The notes under the pieces were generated by a model. The model did no database searches and was not told the origin of the DNA. It was given only the letters and a program-made list of their open reading frames with translations. 64,000 nucleotides of DNA from assembly GCA_049273695.1 (NCBI GenBank), contig JBASRE010000059.1, positions 124,001 to 188,000 of the forward strand. The letters are read 5' to 3'. Of the stretch, positions 1-7,572 are shown piece by piece (position 1 is the stretch's first letter; the number at the start of each line of letters is the position of its first letter). Source of the stretch: UBA11740 sp049273695. GTDB lineage: Bacteria; Acidobacteriota; Blastocatellia; Pyrinomonadales; Pyrinomonadaceae. The position numbers and the translations under genes are program-made.

Positions 1-529
1 AGGCTTGAATAGAGTTGGGGTCAAGTTCGATCGCCTGGTCGAATGCGGCAAGCGCATCGTCGTCGCGATCCAACAAATAGAGGCATTCACCCATAAGTGA
101 ATAAAGAGATGGGTTCTGATCCAACGCAATCGCGTCTGTTATGTACTTGAAAGCAGTTTCATACTCTTCCTGATCATAAAAGTTGAGCGCCAAACCGAAA
201 AGGACAGATGATCGTCCTTCAGCATCGCTCATCGCGCTTAGCTTCAGAGCCTTTTCCAGTGCCGTCTCCGCCTCCTCATAGTCACCTGACTGACGAAGAC
301 TGTTCCCAAGAAGTAACCAAGCGCCACAGAGAGTAGGCTCCCGATCTAGTGACTTGCGATAGTTCGAGATTGCTTCCTCGAGTTCGCCATTCTTCTCGAG
401 CATCTGACCCAGAAGTAAATAGAGGCGGGCCAACTCGCAGATTTCTGCTTGCGGCGCAGCCTCACTCTGAAGGGTCTCGTTTTCAAGTTCAGCCGTGCGA
501 ATTAATTTGTCCGTTGAACTAGTTACCAT
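1..529 (-). CDS. TPR-repeat protein, C-terminus beyond window edge
   Basis: Reads leftwards from an ATG at 529 and stays open to position 1, so about 176 codons are visible and the 3' end is missing. After a charged N-terminus of about 30 residues the protein is TPR-like, with helix pairs such as 'GQMLEKNGELEEAISNY' and 'SLRQSGDYEEAETALEKAL'. Its start overlaps the stop of the upstream gene in the string ATGGTAA (523-529), which suggests translational coupling and the same operon as the winged-helix and metalloprotease-like genes. No catalytic motif is visible. TPR proteins are usually scaffolds or sensors, so a protein-binding role is an inference. Confidence 0.75.
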   Translation of the reverse strand, partial: MVTSSTDKLIRTAELENETLQSEAAPQAEICELARLYLLLGQMLEKNGELEEAISNYRKSLDREPTLCGAWLLLGNSLRQSGDYEEAETALEKALKLSAMSDAEGRSSVLFGLALNFYDQEEYETAFKYITDAIALDQNPSLYSLMGECLYLLDRDDDALAAFDQAIELDPNSIQA

Positions 530-2106
530 TTGGACCCGACCAGACCTTCAGTTGATATTTTCAGTCTGCCTCGTGGCTCAAGCAGAGAACATTGCAGGGT
601 GTTTTCTGAGCCCAGGGAGATTGCTTGATTCATTTCCATCACTCCCAATTCCCTCGGTGTAGGGTCGTAACATTGAGCCCCTTGTATGATGGTATCCGGT
701 CTCACTGTGAACCCCGTTCTTACCGGTAGCCGGGCTCTTACCGAACCTAGATCTCTTACACTAGCAATGCCCATCTCGGGAATGCCAAAAATGAAGGGCT
801 CCGGAGTAGGTGCCTCCATCCTAACTCGTCCTTGCTGTGCTAATTGGAGCGCGTGTTCAAGAGCCCGCACTCTTCTTTGGGCAGATTCGAGCGCTTGGCC
901 GAGTTGCCTTTCGGTTTGGGTAAACTGCCGGATAGTCTTAGACAATAAGTTCTTGAGAAATCCAACCAGTGGGTAATTCGCCTCTGCCTTGTCCTCGATC
1001 CGGTTGAGAGCAGAGAGCGTGGCGGGCACTTCCATCCGTGAAGCGTGGACGCCTTGGGAAAAAGAATTTTCCTCCACGAAGATAACAGCCAGGTGTTGGT
1101 CAATCTTAGTGACTTCATCAGCATATTTGTCCGAAGAAGCAAACGAATCGCGAGCACGTTCAAACAATTTCCTGGCGGCTTCATGATCGTGCATGAGAAA
1201 TTTCAGGCGCCCTTGTTCATAATCGATGAAAGCGTTTGTAAGGTCAGGATACTCACTGCTCTGGAACTCGTCTTGTCGACGATCCAATGAAGCGCGTGCC
1301 TGGTCTAGTAAGGCGCTTCTATGTTGCGGTTGGCGTTCAAGACAAGCTCGATCCAAAAGACTCTTCGCCGCCAGATAATGCTCACTTTGAGGCCGGAGCG
1401 ACACTTCTGCCGGTTCCTGCGTAAGTGACTCGCGGGCCGAAGTCAAAACAGGAATCAAACTCCTTATTGCCTCCGAAACTTGATGGCTCAATTGGCTGAG
1501 CCAAGCCTTTACGGCGGAGGGTTCAACTGCTTGATCTGGCCGATTTGCATTGAGTGAATTTGCGAACAGCTCAATCTCAAAGACTTTGTGTAGCGCGTTA
1601 ATTCGATCTACAGAGTTTTTGATCGTACGATGGATACTGGGTTCGCGAGTCTCTGCCAAGATGCGCTCACTTTCAAAAACTCCCTTTTGAAAATCCAGTT
1701 CGGCGAGTTCCAAGAGTTGTTGTTTTTCCTCTAAATCCTCACCCTTCGGGTAACGCTGCAATAACGTATCCTCAGCAGTTAGAAGGCCTAAAGGCACTTT
1801 GAACCATTTTGGCCTTTGGGAGACTACATCTGACTCCCTGAAAGCAGTGGACTTGGGGAGGCTTTGGTATAGATCTTCAAGCTCAGAGTTGACAAGATGC
1901 GCAGACTCCGGCCTGATCCGATATTTTTTCGGCTGACCGCCTCGACGTCCCGTTCCTTCGCACGGTACTTCTTCGAGCAGGGCCTTATCTCGCACAAGAA
2001 CAGTACTTACCGTGTTTTTCTTGACCCCCGTCTTATTAACAACATCTTCAACGGTAAACTCGCCAAGCGCGGTCATCGCCCCAAGCACCTTGTAACGTTC
2101 TTTCAT
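523..2106 (-). CDS. Winged-helix N-terminal protein with helical/TPR-like body
   Basis: 527 residues. Residues 1-65 look like a winged helix: 'FTVEDVVNKTGVKKNTVSTV' reads as the helix-turn-helix, and a Gly/Lys/Arg wing 'GTGRRGGQPKKYRIRP' follows. Residues 100-430 are almost all helical, with some TPR-like stretches (about 250-330) and a coiled-coil-like segment 'TERQLGQALESAQRRVRALE' near 395. The last 90 residues are Pro/Gly-rich and unassigned. It has a strong ribosome binding site (AAGGAGG just before the ATG). The next gene starts inside its stop codon, and 57 bp separate it from the metalloprotease-like gene upstream. A DNA-binding regulator or sensor of this operon is an inference; I do not recognise the family. 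Confidence 0.75.
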   Translation of the reverse strand: MKERYKVLGAMTALGEFTVEDVVNKTGVKKNTVSTVLVRDKALLEEVPCEGTGRRGGQPKKYRIRPESAHLVNSELEDLYQSLPKSTAFRESDVVSQRPKWFKVPLGLLTAEDTLLQRYPKGEDLEEKQQLLELAELDFQKGVFESERILAETREPSIHRTIKNSVDRINALHKVFEIELFANSLNANRPDQAVEPSAVKAWLSQLSHQVSEAIRSLIPVLTSARESLTQEPAEVSLRPQSEHYLAAKSLLDRACLERQPQHRSALLDQARASLDRRQDEFQSSEYPDLTNAFIDYEQGRLKFLMHDHEAARKLFERARDSFASSDKYADEVTKIDQHLAVIFVEENSFSQGVHASRMEVPATLSALNRIEDKAEANYPLVGFLKNLLSKTIRQFTQTERQLGQALESAQRRVRALEHALQLAQQGRVRMEAPTPEPFIFGIPEMGIASVRDLGSVRARLPVRTGFTVRPDTIIQGAQCYDPTPRELGVMEMNQAISLGSENTLQCSLLEPRGRLKISTEGLVGSKW

Positions 2107-2163
2107 ACCCCCTCCTTATGCAGATACCTTCCTCCTCTATTTGATCACGAGCGTTATAGTCTT

Positions 2164-3435
2164 TCAGTATTCATTTGTCAAGCGAAGTTTGATGGTTCGG
2201 GACAACCATTGCGGTTTTAGTCGGAGGATCTGATCAACGAAGTCGCTTAAATTATTGTGGCGTAAATAATTAGAGATTATGCCGGACAGAATCTGGTGCC
2301 TCGGGGAGGCATTATCCTGGCGATCGTCATCCAGAAAGTCGAGCACTCTCACGAAGATCTGTCTCTGGTTGTGATCGAAGTTGCTCATCATGTTGAGGTC
2401 GAATGACATTTGGAGGAACTTGTGCCAGGGATCAGCCGAAAGGTCACGGCGGCTTTTCAACACGTTCAGAACCTTCTCGGCGACGCTTCTGCCCGTATAC
2501 CTCTCTCTTGCTAGTGCGGCCGGAGCTGAGTCCCAATACCGGATTCGGGCGTTGTGAAAGTCCTCGGCGTGAGCGCGCCTTAGATTCAGGAAGCCAAAGG
2601 AGGGCTGACCAACTTGACCAGTTCCACCTAATACCTCAACTAACACTTGGTGGCTTATCCAGTCCATCCATCCCTCAATGAAACGATCTTCAGGCTTTGG
2701 ACCAACTCTGATCACAGGCGGGTTTAGCGCGTGGAATGCGTGTACGATACATTCATGAAACAGAACAGAGAGAGTACTCAAATAGGTCGCCGTATCAAAC
2801 AGTTCAGCAGGAATAATCAGCGAGACCCGAGCCTGCGTCTTGCCGGGCGAATCTACATATGAGGTCAGCCCGTTCACATAGTAATCAACAGGAAAATCAT
2901 GGGGCTTTCCCGGCCAGGGCTCCGTCGCAAGAAAGACATCTGGATTTCCAGGCATGATTGTCCCCACAGTGGTGTAGTAATGGCGCGCAGTATGATGGGC
3001 AATTTCAAACATCTCTCTTAATGGCGCCAAACATGCGCCGCCCGCGCTTACGATAACGTCGTCCTTGTTACTGCCATTGCAAACAACAGGTCTAAACTGG
3101 CTGCAGGCGACACACCTCATGCCGTTGGCACCATTGTCAAGGGCTATACGCAGATCCTGGAGTAGTTGAGGCTTCCCAAGCAAGTCAGGTTGAGCGCTGA
3201 GGTGTAAACGGTCAAGCAAGACACGGAGCGCCTCGTCCAGGGGAATTTGATTATCTTTCAGTTGCGGCTTCTCCTGTTTGAAGATGTCCCTTAGCTTACG
3301 ATCCAAGTTGTCCAAAGCGATTTCCGCTGACTGCTGCCGAAATTGGGATCCGAGTGGCAAAGTGGCTTCAATCTGGACCAAGCGAGCCGCTAGAGCCTTC
3401 CTTTCTGCGAGAAGAATGTGCTGCTGAACACTCAT
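2164..3435 (-). CDS. Putative zinc metalloprotease-like protein (HExxH)
   Basis: 423 residues. 'LFHECIVHAFHA' contains HExxH (His227, Glu228, His231), and 'RFIEGWMDW' 23 residues later supplies Glu254 as a possible third ligand. That arrangement is the gluzincin pattern, although I cannot place it in a named peptidase family. Residues 1-100 are helical, and 'MRCVACSQFRPVVC' (106-119) is a Cys cluster that may be structural. No signal peptide is visible, so a cytoplasmic location is likely. The start lies 2 bp after the stop of the small membrane-protein gene, so the two are surely co-transcribed. A self-protease or toxin role in a conflict system is speculation. Confidence 0.7.
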   Translation of the reverse strand: MSVQQHILLAERKALAARLVQIEATLPLGSQFRQQSAEIALDNLDRKLRDIFKQEKPQLKDNQIPLDEALRVLLDRLHLSAQPDLLGKPQLLQDLRIALDNGANGMRCVACSQFRPVVCNGSNKDDVIVSAGGACLAPLREMFEIAHHTARHYYTTVGTIMPGNPDVFLATEPWPGKPHDFPVDYYVNGLTSYVDSPGKTQARVSLIIPAELFDTATYLSTLSVLFHECIVHAFHALNPPVIRVGPKPEDRFIEGWMDWISHQVLVEVLGGTGQVGQPSFGFLNLRRAHAEDFHNARIRYWDSAPAALARERYTGRSVAEKVLNVLKSRRDLSADPWHKFLQMSFDLNMMSNFDHNQRQIFVRVLDFLDDDRQDNASPRHQILSGIISNYLRHNNLSDFVDQILRLKPQWLSRTIKLRLTNEY

Positions 3436-3437
3436 CG

Positions 3438-3776
3438 CTATGGCTGGACGGTAACGGCGTTCCTACCAAACCGGCGTTCCAGACGAGGGAGGATGAATTT
3501 ATCCCATACGTCCTTAGTGATTTTCGCGGCAACGGGTGCGAAAGCCACTATCAAAGCAATTGCCACAGGGCCCATTGCGCCGCCATTGTCTAAAGGTAGC
3601 GCTTCCTCGCGCGAGAATTGCCTTAACTCTTCAAGGTCTTCACCGGATACACCATTCTCCATCGCTTCTAGGGCTGCATCCGAACCAGGTTCTTGTAGCT
3701 TTCCCCAGAGCGCATCGATCTCTTCAGTCACGTCCGTAATCGATACTCCAGTGAGCTTGTATTTGTCTTTCTCCAT
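3438..3776 (-). CDS. Small single-span membrane protein, first gene of operon
   Basis: 112 residues: an acidic N-terminal half rich in Glu/Asp, one hydrophobic segment 'GPVAIALIVAFAPVAAKI' at about 68-85, then a basic tail ('RLERRFGRNAV'). The ribosome binding site is strong (CGGAGGT, 6 bp before the ATG). It leads the leftward run of four genes and is followed after 2 bp by the metalloprotease-like gene. Small acidic-TM-basic proteins in such operons often anchor or regulate the partner, but here that is only inference. No family recognised. Confidence 0.65.
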   Translation of the reverse strand: MEKDKYKLTGVSITDVTEEIDALWGKLQEPGSDAALEAMENGVSGEDLEELRQFSREEALPLDNGGAMGPVAIALIVAFAPVAAKITKDVWDKFILPRLERRFGRNAVTVQP

Positions 3777-4330
3777 ATCTTACCTCCGAGCTATATAAGT
3801 TGGTGTGGCTAGAATAACCGATGATCAAAGACACCCCCTGTCTTCGATCCGTTACTTGAATTGGTTTTAGTGAGCCAGCTGAACGGCTTCCAAACGAATT
3901 GTGAAGTTCAGCCAATTGCTAAGCGCTTTTGAGAGTCAGAGCATATTTCTGGAACCTTTTGATGTCAAGAAAACGAATTACGACTGCAGGTAGGCTAATA
4001 TTGGAACAACAACAGCCTGCTGATATTCCGACGCATCATATGCTTGCCATCATGGGTAATTGGCTTTCTCACCAAGCCACTGGAGTGACCGCATGTTCCA
4101 TTGAGCGTCTGGGACACTATCGATCTTGCTGATTGCTTCATGTACGATTGCTCATGCCATCGTTCGGTTCAACGACGCTTCTACCGTGAACTGACGTCGA
4201 AACAATGCGGTTTTTAAACAACCGGATCCCTCTCGGTTCTTACCTTTGCCAATCTCGGCGAACGACTTCGATTGCGACTACAAACGCTGCTGAAACAGGA
4301 TCATTAATTCCCACGCAAGCGTCGCTAGAT
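3777..4330. other. 554-bp intergenic region, no gene seen
   Basis: Lies between two leftward transcription units. I see no coding-quality ORF on either strand and no tRNA-like fold. The part next to 3777 carries the ribosome binding site and presumably the promoter of the four-gene operon. Base composition is more AT-rich than the housekeeping core. Confidence 0.5.
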
Positions 4331-5518
4331 TCAGTTGTCAGCGCCCGCCAGTGCGGTCCACTGGGGCACATAAAGCGAGCCGAAGCTACGATCTGTGGTC
4401 TTCTGTATACGGTTCAGAAACCGCAGAGGATGGTTTCTGCGTTGGCGGTATGCCTTCACTCCCGTGACCAACACCATAGAGACGACAAATCCGGGAAGAG
4501 CACCCAATATCCGATGACTGATTGCAGTACCTGCCCCAACGGCTAGTCCTTCCGCTATTTTCTCACCCACCTTTTCTGCGATTTTTTCCACGGTGGCTTG
4601 CCTAAAGGATCGGCGAATCGAAGTGGGGAGCCGTTGCCTATAGTCTTGCCATTCTTGAAGTACCGCATCGGCTTGCTCCTTCATCTTTTGCTGCCTGTGC
4701 TTCGCTCCCATGCCGGGGGGAATTAGCTTGGCGAAAGACGCCGCCGCACTACGAAACCTTAGCAGGTCACAACCATCGTCGAGGAGGTTCTTAATATCTT
4801 GTGGCTCCAAGCGCGTGAGATCAAAACCAGTCGTAATCACAATCTGGGTGAGCTCGTCAACCGTCTCGCCAAGATCCTCTCTTCTGCGTGCGCTCGGAAT
4901 TTCAAGCAAAGCGTTGAAGACCTGATCCCCCTGATTTGCGAGCAATGCATTGTGTGCGCGCACGGACGGCGTCACGATGTGCAAGCCTTCATTTTTCTCG
5001 ACTGCTAGCGCAAGCGTAGACATCACCGCAGAACCAAGCCTCGGGTGCATAGTCAACCAAACTCCACTTTTCTCATCTTTCTTGCTGTGGCTATTCCAAG
5101 CCAGATCATGTTCCTCAAGAAGCTTTGCTAGTCCTGGCTCGCGATAGTCCTCGAGCAGTTTGTGCCGATTGATTTGGAAGGAGGCGGGCCCAGCTTGATA
5201 TTTCTCAGGTGTGGTAGCCTTCTGAAACCTTTTCTTTATTTCGTCGAGATTGGACTCAATCTTAGCCTTCAATGCTCGCTGGGCATCGTGTACGGCCGGA
5301 GCGAAAACATCAGCCGTGTCGAGTAATGGACCGTTAGGTCCCTTGAGTGATGTGTATGCTTCGACCGTCGAACGGTCGCGCGTTGTATACAGGTTTGGAA
5401 CAATTCGTCGAACCTGCTTAAAGCAGAGAAGCGTCGCCTTGAGCCAGTTCTCGTTATGAATATGAATATATGGATAATAAAGTGCGGCGCGTTCCGGAAC
5501 TGTTTGTGGTTCGACCAT
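4331..5518 (-). CDS. DUF6236-like protein
   Basis: 395 residues. The N-terminus 'ALYYPYIHIHNENWLKATL' followed by 'QVRRIVP' matches the signature I associate with DUF6236, a bacterial family of unknown function. The middle is helical and charged. Residues 325-360 hold a Gly/Ala-rich hydrophobic stretch ('ALPGFVVSMVLVTGVKAY') that may be a membrane segment, with an amphipathic 'VEKIAEKVGEKIAEGLAVGA' before it. No catalytic motif stands out. It is transcribed divergently from 5648; the 129-bp gap contains a perfect 16-bp palindrome. Function unknown. Confidence 0.65.
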   Translation of the reverse strand: MVEPQTVPERAALYYPYIHIHNENWLKATLLCFKQVRRIVPNLYTTRDRSTVEAYTSLKGPNGPLLDTADVFAPAVHDAQRALKAKIESNLDEIKKRFQKATTPEKYQAGPASFQINRHKLLEDYREPGLAKLLEEHDLAWNSHSKKDEKSGVWLTMHPRLGSAVMSTLALAVEKNEGLHIVTPSVRAHNALLANQGDQVFNALLEIPSARRREDLGETVDELTQIVITTGFDLTRLEPQDIKNLLDDGCDLLRFRSAAASFAKLIPPGMGAKHRQQKMKEQADAVLQEWQDYRQRLPTSIRRSFRQATVEKIAEKVGEKIAEGLAVGAGTAISHRILGALPGFVVSMVLVTGVKAYRQRRNHPLRFLNRIQKTTDRSFGSLYVPQWTALAGADN

Positions 5519-5576
5519 TTCGATGCCCTAATCTTAAGCGGGAAATATCACTCCACAACGATCGAAGATATGATTC

Positions 5577-5592
5577 CGATAACTAGTTATCG
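5577..5592. promoter_or_regulatory. Perfect 16-bp palindrome in divergent promoter region
   Basis: CGATAACTAGTTATCG is fully self-complementary. It lies between the DUF6236-like gene (start 5518, leftward) and the 78-residue gene (start 5648, rightward). A dimeric repressor site serving both promoters is a reasonable inference. No cognate regulator is identified. Confidence 0.4.
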
Positions 5593-5647
5593 AAAGCACT
5601 AGAAGCGAAGTAATCTTACATTCATTGAAGAGAAAAGGAGAGCAAGC

Positions 5648-5884
5648 ATGCCTCAGGGTTTCGATGTTTATTTCGATGATATCCGCGAGGGTATAGCCAA
5701 GAACGGTACCTATCAGATTGAGTGGTCAATCCTACTGAATACAGTTTTCAGGAGCGACGCTTCGAAACCAAGTCCCCAAGCCCAATTAGACTCCTGGGTC
5801 AGAGAAAACAATTTTCGTTATGAATGGGCCGAGAAACTGATTGGTAAGAAAAACGTCCAGCTAATAACGTTTTACCGCGGCTAG
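5648..5884 (+). CDS. Small hypothetical protein (78 aa)
   Basis: 78 residues with a clear ribosome binding site (AAGGAG, 8 bp before the ATG). It is rich in aromatic residues and has no signal peptide or membrane segment. 'QLDSWVRENNFRYEWAEKLI' reads as one or two helices. A TPR-like gene starts 13 bp after its stop, so the two form a short operon. No known family recognised. Confidence 0.6.
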   Translation: MPQGFDVYFDDIREGIAKNGTYQIEWSILLNTVFRSDASKPSPQAQLDSWVRENNFRYEWAEKLIGKKNVQLITFYRG

Positions 5885-5897
5885 GTTATTCAAGTCC

Positions 5898-6518
5898 TTG
5901 ACACGCGTCTTTAATCACTACTCGGCAACCGCTCAGAGCAACTCAACGCAAGAGCTGTTGAGAATGGCGACGCAGAAGCGGAACGACGGAGATATTGGCG
6001 CCGCCATTGAATTGTTGCGAACAGCATATTCGCGAATCGCCTCAGACTCTGTTTCTTATCCCGTTAGCACATTTCTTAGATTGCCGCTCTACCTGCAGGA
6101 AGCAGGACGCTCCGATGAGGCCTGGAAAGAATTTGAGTCGCTTCTGATCCATGGCTTCCCGAATCAAATGACCAATTACGAAGTTTTGCCTCTGGAGCAC
6201 TCTCAAATCTACGACAAGATGCGCTTGTTTTTGCAGCGACAAAAGAAATTTCAGAGGGCCGTTAGTTTCGGCATTTTGTCCTACATGTCCTGGGCAGTCG
6301 GGCTGTATCGACAGAAACGCAGATCCGAATTGAAAGGCTACATCAAGCGCGAACATATTGATGTCAACCTTGCACCCTTGCTCAAGAAAGCGAGAAGGCT
6401 GGGAGTTAAGGATGAACTTGTTGATGTTATTGCTGCCGAGATAAACCGGTTGCCTGAGATCGATCTTGAATCGTTGAAAAAGCGAATAGATTCGATCCTG
6501 TCGCGTTCTTCTATCTAA
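5898..6518 (+). CDS. TPR-like helical protein
   Basis: 206 residues if the TTG at 5898 is used; an ATG at 5964 (residue 23) is an alternative start, and neither has a convincing ribosome binding site. 'DIGAAIELLRTAYSRI' and 'SDEAWKEFESLLIHGFP' are TPR-style helix pairs; the C-terminal third is helical and basic. It probably forms an operon with the 78-residue gene upstream. It ends convergently with the M48 gene, overlapping it by 4 bp (6515-6518). No enzymatic motif is visible. Confidence 0.6.
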   Translation: MTRVFNHYSATAQSNSTQELLRMATQKRNDGDIGAAIELLRTAYSRIASDSVSYPVSTFLRLPLYLQEAGRSDEAWKEFESLLIHGFPNQMTNYEVLPLEHSQIYDKMRLFLQRQKKFQRAVSFGILSYMSWAVGLYRQKRRSELKGYIKREHIDVNLAPLLKKARRLGVKDELVDVIAAEINRLPEIDLESLKKRIDSILSRSSI

Positions 6519-7493
6519 CGTCCAGTGGTCGGACACCCGCGCGCGACTTGCTCAATCATCGCAATACGTCCTCTGGAATTGGGATGTGTGGAGCCGAAGT
6601 CGCTACTGTTTCCCTTTTGCGAGATGAGAAGCCGCATAAAATTTGCCAATCCCTCCGGCCCATAACCAGCCTGACAAGCCAGAAACGTGCCCAGCACATC
6701 GGCTTGCTGCTCTTGCTTACGATCGATTGGAAGTGCGCCTGTTAGTTCGCCCCATAATCCGCGGGAGCGATCACCATGATGACGAAAGAAAATGTGGGCC
6801 AGCTCGTGTCCGATTACGCCGGCAAGAAGGGCCTTTGCATTCGCAACCGACGTTCGAGCTCCTAACGATTCCGCGGCTTCAAACAAACCTAAGTCGACGT
6901 AAATAGTATTTCGGGTGACTGTCTGCGTACGCATTCAGAGAACGGTTACGAGTCACGAAAATTGTAGGTTTGATTGGGACTTGTCTCGTGTACCATTCGC
7001 GCTCGTTCGACTGAAGAGTGTTATAGAGTCGATTCAGAATTTCGCGCGAAACGGATTCTCGTAGTGCTTGTCTTCTTAGTTCATCGCTTGTTCTAGCTGT
7101 ATCCTCGCCATCTGAATATAGGTTGACATAACCCCAAACAACTTTGGACGAAATAATTGAAAACCGGTTACTTAAGATTAGCGAATAGTTGCCCGGTTCT
7201 TTCAAAGGGATGCTGAGCACGATAGACTGCAGCTGACCGGAGTCGTAAATAATTCGTCCATCCTTAATGACCTGAAGAACTATGTCATTGCCTCCACCGC
7301 CTCGAGCCATTACGTTACCCGCGAGGCGCGCCCGCTTGAGATAAACGTCAACATGAAAGTTGACGTAAAGATATTTGCCGGGCCCAATCTGAACGCCGCG
7401 CGAGTTAAAAACTTGAAGGACTTGACTCTGAGATTGGACGGGAAAACAGCTTACAAAAAGGAGTATCGAAGCGACAAGAATCCTCTTTAGCAT
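6515..7493 (-). pseudogene. M48-family zinc metallopeptidase gene split by a frameshift
   Basis: The leftward frame from the ATG at 7493 gives a signal peptide ('ILVASILLFVSCFPVQSQSQ'), a beta-rich domain and then 'RNRSLNAYADSHP', which resembles the 'NAFA' lead-in of M48 peptidases, before running out of frame to a stop at 6879. The next frame continues exactly where the family should: 'NTIYVDLGLFEAA', then 'GVIGHELAHIFFRHH' (HExxH), 'EQQADVLGTF' (third ligand Glu) and 'STHPNSRGRI'. Dropping one A from the AAA at 6909-6911 (minus strand) restores a single protein of about 325 residues. It is a real frameshift mutation, an assembly error or, less likely, programmed frameshifting. When joined it would be an exported zinc protease. 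Confidence 0.75.
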
Positions 7494-7572
7494 GGTGGGC
7501 TGAATCCTTCAAAGAGAGCTTACTATGAGTCAATTAAGTCGACCAAACTTTTCCCTAATGTGAGATGCCTCA

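Noticed and set aside
6909..6911. Programmed ribosomal frameshift in the M48 gene
   Set aside because: No canonical slippery heptamer, stop-codon context or stimulatory structure is evident; a mutation or assembly error is simpler.
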